Shown here piece by piece: positions 1-6,171 of a DNA stretch of 7,166 nucleotides. Made by a program: the position numbers and the translations under genes. Position 1 is the stretch's first letter; each line of letters starts with the position of its first letter. Under the pieces are notes generated by a model, which was given only the letters and a program-made list of their open reading frames with translations, made no database searches and had not been told where the DNA came from. This stretch comes from Holosporaceae bacterium (GTDB taxonomy: Bacteria > Pseudomonadota > Alphaproteobacteria > UBA3830), in the NCBI GenBank assembly GCA_031282785.1, contig JAITDB010000037.1, forward strand, positions 1-7,166. The letters run 5' to 3'.

Positions 1-488
1 ATCTTTGGCAATTCTATAATGAAAACGCGCGTTTTTTCGCTGGCGACCTCAATTCCGTCGAGATGATTTGCCTTAAACATATACACAGCCTCATGCGTAT
101 GATGCTGTCTCTGGGTTTCATGGTAATCGGTAAGCCAAATTGATATAATATTCGGACAGGAATCATAGGATTCTCCCTCATCAAGCTCGTCCTTCATCAT
201 ACGGGACTGATGGTAGATTGCTCGATTTACAAGATTCCCGTCGCGTTTACACTGAATCTCGATATCGACGATACTTTTATTGTCGATAACGGCCTCAATA
301 TCAAGAGTTGTAGATTTTCCGTCTTTTCTCTGCTTTTTATGCTGCGGATTAAGGAGTGTGATGCTCTTGATCGTCGGTTTTCCCTTTAAAATCGCGTTCA
401 GCAGACACACCAGCGCGCGTTTGTGTTTTTCTACACCAAACAGATTCGCAAAAACAAAATCCGAACTTGGCTTTAGTAATCCGCTCAT
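1..488 (-). CDS. PD-(D/E)XK nuclease, Rpn / PDDEXK_2 transposase-like family (partial, C-terminus off the left edge)
   Basis: An open minus-strand frame runs from the ATG at 488-486 to the window edge, giving 162 codons without a stop. The N-terminus (LLKPSSDFVFANLFG) is the typical opening of Rpn/PDDEXK_2 proteins, annotated as recombination-promoting nucleases or putative transposases. The nuclease core is visible: Asp63 in TTLDIEAVID, then Glu77 and Gln79 in VDIEIQ, matching the family's D...ExQ active site. An NRAIYHQSRM-type helix follows at about residues 87-96. Known E. coli relatives are DNA endonucleases that stimulate recombination, and some take part in phage defence; that role here is inference. 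The start was chosen because it matches family N-termini; I see no in-frame ATG shortly upstream and no strong Shine-Dalgarno. The gene is cut by the window end (family members are usually about 250-330 residues), so integrity cannot be judged. Confidence 0.85.
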   Translation of the reverse strand, partial: MSGLLKPSSDFVFANLFGVEKHKRALVCLLNAILKGKPTIKSITLLNPQHKKQRKDGKSTTLDIEAVIDNKSIVDIEIQCKRDGNLVNRAIYHQSRMMKDELDEGESYDSCPNIISIWLTDYHETQRQHHTHEAVYMFKANHLDGIEVASEKTRVFIIELPK

Positions 489-551
489 TGATGGTCTCAG
501 ACTATAATTTATATGTATATCACATTTGAGGGAGATAGAGAAAATATTTTT

Positions 552-650
552 GATATAGATAAATTACTTTGGAAATGCGTACTACTGCATAAACAGGTAT
601 AGCAATTACCGTGATAAAAAGACGAACTTTCAAAGTAATCTATTTATATC
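552..650. repeat. 23-bp imperfect inverted repeat with 53-bp centre
   Basis: The left arm (552-574) and right arm (628-650) are reverse complements at 20 of 23 positions. Two of the three exceptions are G-T wobbles and one is A-C. The arms frame a 53-bp centre, giving a 99-bp unit that could form a long hairpin as RNA or be a small non-autonomous mobile element (MITE-like). No target-site duplication is visible at its edges and no transposase is inside. It ends 64 bp upstream of the nuclease start codon, so it may also influence that gene's expression. Confidence 0.7.
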
Positions 651-654
651 TGAG

Positions 655-669
655 CAAGCTTGAAGCTTG
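655..669. repeat. 15-bp perfect palindrome (CAAGCTT-G-AAGCTTG)
   Basis: Seven bases on each side of a central G are exact reverse complements. It lies five bases after the right arm of the 552-650 inverted repeat and just before the structured segment at 680-752. It could be a protein-binding site or an insertion boundary; nothing in the sequence decides which. Confidence 0.5.
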
Positions 670-679
670 ATACGTTTAC

Positions 680-752
680 TGGAGTTTGCTACTCGGGTGG
701 CAGTCCACAGTTTGCATACGGTGCCGCTGGTCGCGATAGCATAAGCGGCTCC
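680..752 (+). repeat. Diverged, structured copy of the dispersed repeat found after dnaE
   Basis: TGGAGTT (680-686) is followed by a hairpin with stem 687-692 / 697-702 and loop TCGG, matching the arrangement at 5941-5964. The block 711-742 aligns without gaps to 6112-6143 at 24 of 32 positions, and the sub-block GGT-x-GCGATAGCAT is identical apart from x. A second hairpin is possible here: GCCGCT (723-728) with AGCGGC (744-749), which puts the conserved block in its loop. Relative to the copies after dnaE, the middle AT-rich part is missing. Strand is assigned by similarity only; transcription is unproven. Confidence 0.45.
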
Positions 753-814
753 GGCAGCATGTCGTCGCAAGCACAAAATTTAAAAAACGATGAGGGGTAA
801 GGGCTACTACGATA

Positions 815-1603
815 TTATTCTGTTTCCACCATTTTATCATTAAGTTTGTCGACAAACTCTGGCGTAATTATTTCGTTCATGTGCTGCATCAGCCATTGAC
901 TAACGTAATTGTCATAGGAACGGGCTCCTATGGTGAAAGCTGACTTTATATTATCTACGGTAATTGGTCGATGTTTAGCCCATACATATAACAGTAGCAT
1001 TTGCCGAGTAACGTTAAGATATGCATTGAAACATGGTCGCAGAGCATTAGCATAGACCGTTTCTTCCAGTGTAGCTTCTTTCTCCAGTGTATTCATATTT
1101 CTGTTAACTATATCAAACATAGTACCTTGGCCATAGACGGCATCGTTAATATTTGCGACAAACATTCCTATATTTGCATGCATTCTAGTGGCTTCCAAGA
1201 AGGCAATAGCTCCAGACATGTCGGCATTGTTATTATACAAACCAAGTGTTGCAAACTTAGCTTGCAAAGCAGAGGCTGTGTCTCCTACGGTATCGCCAAG
1301 TGACGACGTGTATAAAGCATCGTTGATGTAAATTTTGCTCAATAGATCAGGACGGAAGTTTCCGCGAATCAGGTCTGTTTTTTTGACGGAGCAGAGCATT
1401 TCTTTGTAAGCCTGATACAGGTTTGCTCCATTATTGTATCCAACGTTTTTGAGTTCTTCTCTTTTTGCGTTGATATTACACACGAAATTTGCATTTTCAT
1501 TATGATTGGCTATTTCGTTGTCTAAATGCGAAGTAATCATACAAGATGTATCTCCGCAGATACCAGCGACAACGCAAACTGCCGAAAAAATTTTAAATAG
1601 CAT
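815..1603 (-). CDS. Putative secreted protein of unknown function, 262 aa
   Basis: The start is supported by a strong Shine-Dalgarno (GGGGAGGAG, complement of 1607-1615) just before the ATG. Residues 1-21 look like a Sec signal: Lys4 is followed by a hydrophobic stretch of about 10-12 residues (FSAVCVVAGI) and small residues where cleavage would be expected (around 17-21). Cysteines occur at 10, 16, 21, 42, 71 and 191, so one or two disulfides are possible after export to the periplasm or beyond. The remainder is rich in Asn and Ala, looks mainly alpha-helical, and shows no catalytic motif or membrane segment; the most hydrophobic internal part is around 202-209 (MLLLYVWA). Cys16 does not fit a lipobox because Ile precedes it. 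The gene is more AT-rich than lolD and dnaE. I do not recognise the family. In an intracellular bacterium an exported orphan like this could act on the host, but that is speculation. Confidence 0.75.
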   Translation of the reverse strand: MLFKIFSAVCVVAGICGDTSCMITSHLDNEIANHNENANFVCNINAKREELKNVGYNNGANLYQAYKEMLCSVKKTDLIRGNFRPDLLSKIYINDALYTSSLGDTVGDTASALQAKFATLGLYNNNADMSGAIAFLEATRMHANIGMFVANINDAVYGQGTMFDIVNRNMNTLEKEATLEETVYANALRPCFNAYLNVTRQMLLLYVWAKHRPITVDNIKSAFTIGARSYDNYVSQWLMQHMNEIITPEFVDKLNDKMVETE

Positions 1604-1606
1604 ATG

Positions 1607-1615
1607 CTCCTCCCC
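1607..1615 (-). promoter_or_regulatory. Strong ribosome binding site of the secreted-protein gene
   Basis: The minus strand reads GGGGAGGAG, ending three bases before the ATG at 1603; the GGAGG core is five bases from the start. It is the best anti-SD match in the window. It fixes the start of the 262-residue frame and suggests efficient translation. Confidence 0.8.
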
Positions 1616-1725
1616 ATCAATATATACACAAATATATTAGTTATATATCATATTTTTTTATAAAAAGCAGAAAGAAAGCATAATAATTTCGTCGTTTTTT
1701 CATTTTTTCCCACTTTGCTTTGGGG

Positions 1726-1755
1726 TTGCGGAAATTATTGGGCAGATGCTATAGT
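1726..1755 (+). promoter_or_regulatory. Candidate sigma-70-type promoter for lolD-dnaE
   Basis: TTGCGG (1726-1731) and TATAGT (1750-1755) are separated by 18 bases. The -10 matches the consensus at 5 of 6 positions, while the -35 matches only the leading TTG. A transcript would begin about 50 bases before the lolD start. A second TATAGT at 1788-1793 is closer to the gene and has no good -35. The assignment is tentative. Confidence 0.35.
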
Positions 1756-1812
1756 GGCCGTGAAAATTAGGTAAAATCGCCTATTATTATAGTAATAGTA
1801 TATGGAGGCAGC

Positions 1813-2514
1813 ATGAATCATCGCTCAGATACTGAGTTGGAAGACTCGCTGGTGCTTATATTGGACGACATCAGCAAGCGCTACGGCGACGACGAGCCTC
1901 CGGTGCTGCGGGGAATATCTCTGGAGGTGCGGAAGGCGGAGCTTATTGCGCTGCTTGGTCCTTCGGGATCTGGAAAGTCGACGCTGCTGCATGTGGCGGG
2001 TCTGCTGGACGATCCGACGGAGGGAAATCTGTTTATTCAGGGCAGAAACAGTCGACAATTGTCTGACAATGAAAAAACAGAGCTTCGGTTATCTCAAATA
2101 GGGTTTGTCTACCAGTATCATCATTTGCTGCAGGAATTTTCTGCGTTGGAGAACGTGCTGTTGCCGCAGTTGCTGAAGAATACTCCCCGAAAAACGGCGG
2201 AGGACAGGGCGAAGCATCTGCTGGAGGAGTTCGGACTGGGAAACAAACTGCAGGCGCGTCCGTCGGAGCTGTCCGGAGGGCAGAAGCAGCGGGTCGCCAT
2301 TGCAAGAGCGCTGGCCAATGATCCGGTCATTCTGCTGGCAGACGAACCAACGGGGAATCTGGATCACGAAACGGCTATGAAAGTGTTCGATGACCTCCTG
2401 AAAATAACTCAAAAAACGCAGATGTCGGCAATTATTGCTACTCACAACTACGAGTTGGCGGAAAAAATGTCGGTGCGCTATAGTATTTCCGAAGGAGTAC
2501 TGCTGAAACAATGA
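1813..2514 (+). CDS. lolD: Lipoprotein-releasing ABC transporter ATP-binding protein LolD
   Basis: LolD is the cytoplasmic ATPase of LolCDE, which extracts mature lipoproteins from the inner membrane and hands them to LolA. All ABC ATPase elements are present: Walker A GPSGSGKST (49-57), Q-loop Gln101 in YQYHHLLQEFSALENV, signature LSGGQ (153-157), Walker B VILLADE (172-178, catalytic Glu178), D-loop around Asp184 and switch His211. The YQxHHLLxxFxALENV stretch is diagnostic of LolD within the MacB/LolD group. Length (233) is normal for the family. The start has a GGAGG at 1804-1808, four bases upstream. The stop codon overlaps the dnaE start (ATGA), implying translational coupling. The usual alphaproteobacterial lolC is not upstream; a divergent gene of unknown function takes its place, so LolC/LolE must be encoded elsewhere. 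Confidence 0.93.
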   Translation: MNHRSDTELEDSLVLILDDISKRYGDDEPPVLRGISLEVRKAELIALLGPSGSGKSTLLHVAGLLDDPTEGNLFIQGRNSRQLSDNEKTELRLSQIGFVYQYHHLLQEFSALENVLLPQLLKNTPRKTAEDRAKHLLEEFGLGNKLQARPSELSGGQKQRVAIARALANDPVILLADEPTGNLDHETAMKVFDDLLKITQKTQMSAIIATHNYELAEKMSVRYSISEGVLLKQ

Positions 2515-5500
2515 GTTGTAATTTTGTTCATCTGAGAGTGCACTCCGCCTATTCCCTTTCGGAGGGAGCCATAAAAATAGACAAACTGGTGTCCCTGTGC
2601 GAGAAATATTCTATGCCGGCGGTGGCAGTCACCGACACAAATAACCTGTTCGGAGCAATGGATTTTTCCTTGAATTGTGCCGCTCATGGAATTCAGCCGA
2701 TTATTTCTTGTCAGTTGAACGTACAGCATCCAAAAAAAATCGATCGTCCCACCAGTGTGCTGCTGTACGCGAAAAATGCCAACGGATATCAGAATTTGAT
2801 TCAGCTGGTGTCCAACGCTCATTTAAATCCGACCTCTGAGACATATCCGGAAATATCGCTGGATCTTCTGGCGCAGTATTCGCAGGACATAATTCTGGCC
2901 ACAGGAGGCATTTACGGCTCTCTCGGAGCGCTTCTGCTGGAAAATGATCATGACGGCGCACATGAGTATCTGTCATTTCTGCTCAGGAATTTCGAAGACC
3001 GGTTGTACATCGAACTTTCCCGGCATAATTCCGAGCTGGAGCAAAAAATAGAGGAAACGGCCGTAAATCTGGCCTATGACCTTAATATTCCGCTGGTGGC
3101 CACCAATAATGTCTGTTTTGCGTCGCCGGATTATTTCAGCGCGCACGAAGTCCTGCTGTGCATTGCCCAGGGCAAGACCATCTACGATACGGATCGCCAG
3201 GTGTCGTCGCAGGAATTTTATTTTAGGTCTCCCAAAGAGATGACAGAAATTTTTTTCGATATCCCCGAGGCCATTGAAAATACAATTTGCATTGCTCACA
3301 GATGCAGTTTCTGTCTGACCAAGAAAAAACCGTGGATGCCGCAGTTCAGTCCTCCCAGCGGAAAAACCCAGGACGAAGAATTGCGCGATTTATCTGTCGC
3401 CGGCCTCGAAAAGAAACTGGAAAATTTTTCTGGCGCCGAAAATCTCGACGAAATCCGCCAAAAATACTTCGATCGTCTTTATTATGAATTGGACATGATC
3501 AAGAGAATGGGCTTCAGCGGTTATTTTCTCATTATTGCCGACTATGTGCAGTGGGCGAAGTCGCAGGATATTCCCGTGGGACCCGGGCGCGGATCCGGAG
3601 CCGGCTCAATTGTAGCCTGGTCGGTGAAAATCACGGACGTGGATCCCATTCGCTTTCAATTATTTTTCGAGCGCTTTTTAAATCCGGATCGCGTGTCCAT
3701 GCCGGACTTCGATATCGATTTCTGTCAGGAGAGGCGGGACGAGGTCATCTCCTACGTGCAGCAGAAATACGGATATCAGTCGGTGGCACAGATTATTACG
3801 TTTGGTAAGCTGCAGGCGCGAGCGGTGGTGAAGGACGTTGGCAGAGTCATGTCGATGCCTTACGGATTCATGGACAAAATATCGAAGATGATTCCGTTTC
3901 ATCCGACGAATCCTCTGACACTGCAGCAGGCCATCGATGCAGAGCAGGCGCTGCGGGATCTGATCGAAACCGATTCGCAGGTGAAAAATCTCATGGAAAT
4001 TGCGCTGAAACTCGAGGGATTGTATCGACATGCCTCGGTTCATGCGGCCGGCATCGTGATCTCGGACAAAAATATTCAGGAAATGGTGCCGCTCTACAAG
4101 GATCAGAGGTCCATGATGCCGGTTACGCAGTTCTCTATGAAATACGTGGAAAGCGCCGGACTGATCAAGTTCGATTTTTTAGGACTGAAAACCCTGACGG
4201 TCATCCAAAAAAATCTCGATATCATAAAAAAGCGAGGGATCTATCTGACAGCCCAGGAAATTCCTCTGGACGATCACAAGACCTTCGAGCTAATGCGCAA
4301 AGTCAACTGCGTCGGAGTGTTCCAGATAGAAAGTGCGGGCATGCGCGACGTCCTAAGAAAACTGCAGCCGGATAGGGTGGAGGACATCATTGCGCTGGTG
4401 GCGCTGTATCGTCCCGGTCCCATGGACGACATTCCCAAATATATCGCCTGCAAACACGGCGTCGAAAAAATCACATACCTGCACGAAAAACTGGAGCCGA
4501 TTCTCGCGGAAACCTACGGCGTAATGGTGTATCAGGAGCAGGTCATGCAGATTGCTCAGGAAATCGGCGGATATACGCTGGGACAGGCGGACATTCTGCG
4601 GCGAGCCATGGGAAAAAAAGATAAAGAAGAAATGCAGGCCCAGAAAAAACGATTCATCGACGGCGCTACGGAACGCGGCGTGTCTCTGGATGTCGCAGAA
4701 CGCCTCTTCGAGCAGATGAATAAGTTCGCCGGATACGGTTTCAATAAATCTCACTCGACTCCCTACGGATTGCTCACATATCAGACGGCATATCTCAAAG
4801 CGAACTATCCCATCGAGTTCTTCGCTGCCGTAATGACTCTGGATATGACCAATCCGGATAAATTGTACGCTGTCTATCAGGACGCTAAAAAAAATAATAT
4901 AAAAATTATTCCGCCGGATATAAATTTGTCCGAAAGCGATTTCGTCGTTGATTACGAAAATAATCTCATTCGCTACAGTCTGACGGCCATAAAAAGCAGT
5001 GGCGAGCACGCCGTCCGCGAAATAGTCCGCGAAAGAAATGAAAACGGAAACTATACCTCGATTTTCGATTTTATGGAAAGACTGCTGCCCCAAAAAATTA
5101 TTACCAAGAGAATCCTGGAGCATTTTATAAAATCCGGAGTGTTCGACAGTCTGCATCCCAACAGGAATCAGTTGTTTAGCTCGATGGACGATGTTCTCGC
5201 AATGAAATTATCCACGGAACAAGAGTCTTTGTTTGAAAAATCGTATCCGCTGCTGGCCAATGTTCCAGAATGGGACGAAACTACGAAATTGCAAAACGAA
5301 TTCGTCGCAGTCGGATTTTATATTTCGTCGCATCCGATGCAGCAGTACGAAAATCTCCTGCGGAATCTGCAATTCCCTACCATTATGGAGGCGAAGGATC
5401 TCGCGAAGGCCAAAATCGTAGTGACCATCAACAATGTCATCTACAAGACCACAAAAAATCAGAACAAATTCTGTATATTGCAGGTCTCTGACATGTCTGG

Positions 5501-5924
5501 CAGCATGGACGTCACTCTGTTCTCCGAAACACTGGAAAATTACCGCGAACTGCTGGAAATAGGAAATATCGTGGTGATGACCATCAACTGCTACAAAAAC
5601 GACGACCAGATCCGCGTGACAGTCGAAAAAATGAAAAAATTCAACGCCAACGAAAAACTCGCGCCCTCTGATCCGGAACGACGAAGCCCAAAGATATCCG
5701 AGCTTGTTCTGCGCGTAAAAATTAATTCGCTCTCCCAGCTGTCTGCAATAAAAACACTGCTGGATAATCTGCGCAGCGGCGGAGATACCAAACTCGAGCT
5801 ACTCATGCCCGACGGAAAAAAAATAATTCTCCCGCAGAAGTATTTTATCCAGCCCTATGATATACTGGACCTGAAAAATGTCGTTGGAGTCAGTAATGTT
5901 GTCTTGGAAAACGACCAGGTGTGA
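2511..5924 (+). CDS. dnaE: DNA polymerase III subunit alpha DnaE
   Basis: This is the replicative C-family polymerase, full length at 1137 residues (E. coli has 1160). In order: an N-terminal PHP domain (about 5-280) opening with HLRVHSAYS; a palm with GPGRGSGAGS (357-366), PDFDIDF with catalytic Asp401 and Asp403, and KFDFLGL with Asp555; GYGFNKSHS (741-749) in the conserved fingers region; a helix-hairpin-helix region around 822-840; a beta-clamp motif QESLF (904-908); and an OB fold at about 966-1043. In the PHP motif the first metal histidine of active PHP domains (HxH) is Arg9, as in E. coli, so intrinsic proofreading is probably lost and a separate epsilon subunit is expected (inference). 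The start overlaps the lolD stop. The nearest GGAG is about 13 bases upstream, too far to be strong, which favours coupling. The frame ends at TGA 5922-5924, four bases before the downstream repeat array. Confidence 0.97.
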   Translation: MSCNFVHLRVHSAYSLSEGAIKIDKLVSLCEKYSMPAVAVTDTNNLFGAMDFSLNCAAHGIQPIISCQLNVQHPKKIDRPTSVLLYAKNANGYQNLIQLVSNAHLNPTSETYPEISLDLLAQYSQDIILATGGIYGSLGALLLENDHDGAHEYLSFLLRNFEDRLYIELSRHNSELEQKIEETAVNLAYDLNIPLVATNNVCFASPDYFSAHEVLLCIAQGKTIYDTDRQVSSQEFYFRSPKEMTEIFFDIPEAIENTICIAHRCSFCLTKKKPWMPQFSPPSGKTQDEELRDLSVAGLEKKLENFSGAENLDEIRQKYFDRLYYELDMIKRMGFSGYFLIIADYVQWAKSQDIPVGPGRGSGAGSIVAWSVKITDVDPIRFQLFFERFLNPDRVSMPDFDIDFCQERRDEVISYVQQKYGYQSVAQIITFGKLQARAVVKDVGRVMSMPYGFMDKISKMIPFHPTNPLTLQQAIDAEQALRDLIETDSQVKNLMEIALKLEGLYRHASVHAAGIVISDKNIQEMVPLYKDQRSMMPVTQFSMKYVESAGLIKFDFLGLKTLTVIQKNLDIIKKRGIYLTAQEIPLDDHKTFELMRKVNCVGVFQIESAGMRDVLRKLQPDRVEDIIALVALYRPGPMDDIPKYIACKHGVEKITYLHEKLEPILAETYGVMVYQEQVMQIAQEIGGYTLGQADILRRAMGKKDKEEMQAQKKRFIDGATERGVSLDVAERLFEQMNKFAGYGFNKSHSTPYGLLTYQTAYLKANYPIEFFAAVMTLDMTNPDKLYAVYQDAKKNNIKIIPPDINLSESDFVVDYENNLIRYSLTAIKSSGEHAVREIVRERNENGNYTSIFDFMERLLPQKIITKRILEHFIKSGVFDSLHPNRNQLFSSMDDVLAMKLSTEQESLFEKSYPLLANVPEWDETTKLQNEFVAVGFYISSHPMQQYENLLRNLQFPTIMEAKDLAKAKIVVTINNVIYKTTKNQNKFCILQVSDMSGSMDVTLFSETLENYRELLEIGNIVVMTINCYKNDDQIRVTVEKMKKFNANEKLAPSDPERRSPKISELVLRVKINSLSQLSAIKTLLDNLRSGGDTKLELLMPDGKKIILPQKYFIQPYDILDLKNVVGVSNVVLENDQV

Positions 5925-5948
5925 TACCTGGACTCATCAATGGAGTTG

Positions 5949-5964
5949 CGCCGCTCGGGCGGCG
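5949..5964 (+). other. GC-rich hairpin in repeat copy A (stem CGCCGC/GCGGCG, loop TCGG)
   Basis: This is a perfect 6-bp stem with a 4-base loop, 24 bases after the dnaE stop. It is followed by ATTACAAAATTTTC rather than a clean T-run, so it is a poor intrinsic terminator, though it could protect the 3' end of the dnaE message or weaken read-through. Equivalent hairpins occur at 6054-6069 (loop TTGG, one mismatch, one wobble) and 687-702 (loop TCGG, one wobble). Stem bases differ between copies but pairing is largely kept. Confidence 0.6.
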
Positions 5965-6004
5965 ATTACAAAATTTTCTAGATTCAGTTCTGCTCAGCTC
6001 TATA

Positions 6005-6032
6005 TTGCAGGCACAGCTCGCATACCCTGCAA
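6005..6032 (+). other. Second hairpin of repeat copy A (stem TTGCAGG/CCTGCAA)
   Basis: This 7-bp perfect stem encloses a 14-base loop. The same stem recurs in copy B at 6100-6106 / 6121-6127, where a C-to-T change in the loop (GGCA to GGTA) also allows an extra inner GTA/TAC pairing with one bulged C. The outer bases flank the copy junction. Confidence 0.55.
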
Positions 6033-6149
6033 CTGGACTCATCAATGGAGTTGTGCAGTTTGGACGGCGATTGCAAAATCTTCTAGATTCAGCTCTATAT
6101 TGCAGGTACAGCTCGCATACCCTGCAACAGGTAGCGATAGCATTGGTGC

Positions 6150-6169
6150 ATCCAACCGCAGGGTTGGAT
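6150..6169 (+). promoter_or_regulatory. Hairpin covering the ribosome-binding region of the yqaA-like gene
   Basis: ATCCAACC (6150-6157) pairs perfectly with GGTTGGAT (6162-6169) around a GCAG loop. The 3' arm ends two bases before the ATG at 6172. The only anti-SD-like bases (AGGG at 6160-6163, GGA at 6166-6168) lie in the loop or stem, so the structure would probably limit translation initiation unless it is opened by a ribosome, protein or other RNA. Confidence 0.5.
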
Positions 6170-6171
6170 AA

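Larger units (their letters stand above)
654..800 (+). pseudogene. Possible coding remnant (short open frame, no credible start)
   Basis: After a stop at 651-653 the frame stays open to TAA at 798-800, reading SGSGSMSSQAQNLKNDEG at its end. The codons look ordinary and the C-terminal part extends beyond the repeat block. The only potential starts are a TTG at 660, and an ATG near 760 that would leave a 13-residue peptide; neither has a convincing ribosome binding site. It may be the tail of a decayed gene or a chance frame through the structured repeat. I do not recognise the peptide. Confidence 0.2.
489..814. other. Intergenic region with repeats and palindromes
   Basis: This 326-bp stretch lies between the start of the nuclease gene (minus strand) and the end of the secreted-protein gene (also minus strand). 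Its left half is AT-rich and contains the 552-650 inverted repeat, close upstream of the nuclease start. Its right half is richer in GC and holds the 655-669 palindrome and the structured segment at about 680-752. A short plus-strand open frame covers 654-800. There is no obvious intrinsic terminator for the secreted-protein gene: the run of T on its coding strand near 781-787 is not preceded by a hairpin. Confidence 0.7.
1604..1812. other. Divergent intergenic region between secreted-protein gene and lolD
   Basis: This 209-bp, very AT-rich stretch has gene starts on both sides, so it must hold two outward promoters unless they lie elsewhere. The minus-strand side (1616-1670) has several TATA-type hexamers with no single convincing -35 partner. 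The plus-strand candidate is listed separately. The region contains runs of T around 1690-1708 and no open frame. Confidence 0.6.
5928..6127 (+). repeat. Two tandem copies of a ~100-bp repeat between dnaE and yqaA
   Basis: Copy A is 5928-6032 (105 bp) and copy B is 6033-6127 (95 bp). They match at 87 of 95 aligned positions. Copy A has one extra 10-base block (5988-5997, TTCTGCTCAG) that looks like local slippage on the neighbouring TTCAG. Differences are not spread evenly: 5 of the 8 fall in one 16-base hairpin, while the first 21 bases are identical and the last 35 differ at one position. Several reading frames are open through the array on both strands, which fits a repeat lacking stops by composition rather than a gene. 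It begins immediately after the dnaE stop. Confidence 0.9.

Noticed and set aside
280..507. Plus-strand 75-codon frame in the nuclease region, and plus-strand 1001-1303 in the secreted-protein region
   Set aside because: Both are antisense shadows of better-supported minus-strand genes and have no ribosome binding site or recognisable motif.
815..1603. Lipoprotein signal in the 262-residue protein at Cys16 or Cys21
   Set aside because: The residues before Cys16 (AGI) and Cys21 (DTS) do not fit a lipobox, which needs a small residue just before the cysteine and a hydrophobic residue at -3. A standard Sec signal is more likely.
3551..3808. Alternative-frame proteins inside dnaE on either strand
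   Set aside because: dnaE has an unbroken frame with every family motif in order; the other frames are coincidental.
5949..5964. Intrinsic terminator for dnaE
   Set aside because: The stem is good but is followed by a mixed A/T sequence, not a T-run, and an equivalent hairpin occurs away from any plus-strand gene end (687-702). It is listed as a hairpin of the repeat instead.
5928..6127. CRISPR array
   Set aside because: There are only two units, they abut without spacers, they are ~100 bp long, and no cas gene is nearby.
6150..6169. Integron attC-like core (ATCCAAC ... GTTGGAT fits RYYYAAC/GTTRRRY)
   Set aside because: The two cores are only six bases apart, whereas attC sites have them at the ends of a much longer palindrome with inner L boxes. 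No integrase or cassette array is present. It is a simple hairpin.
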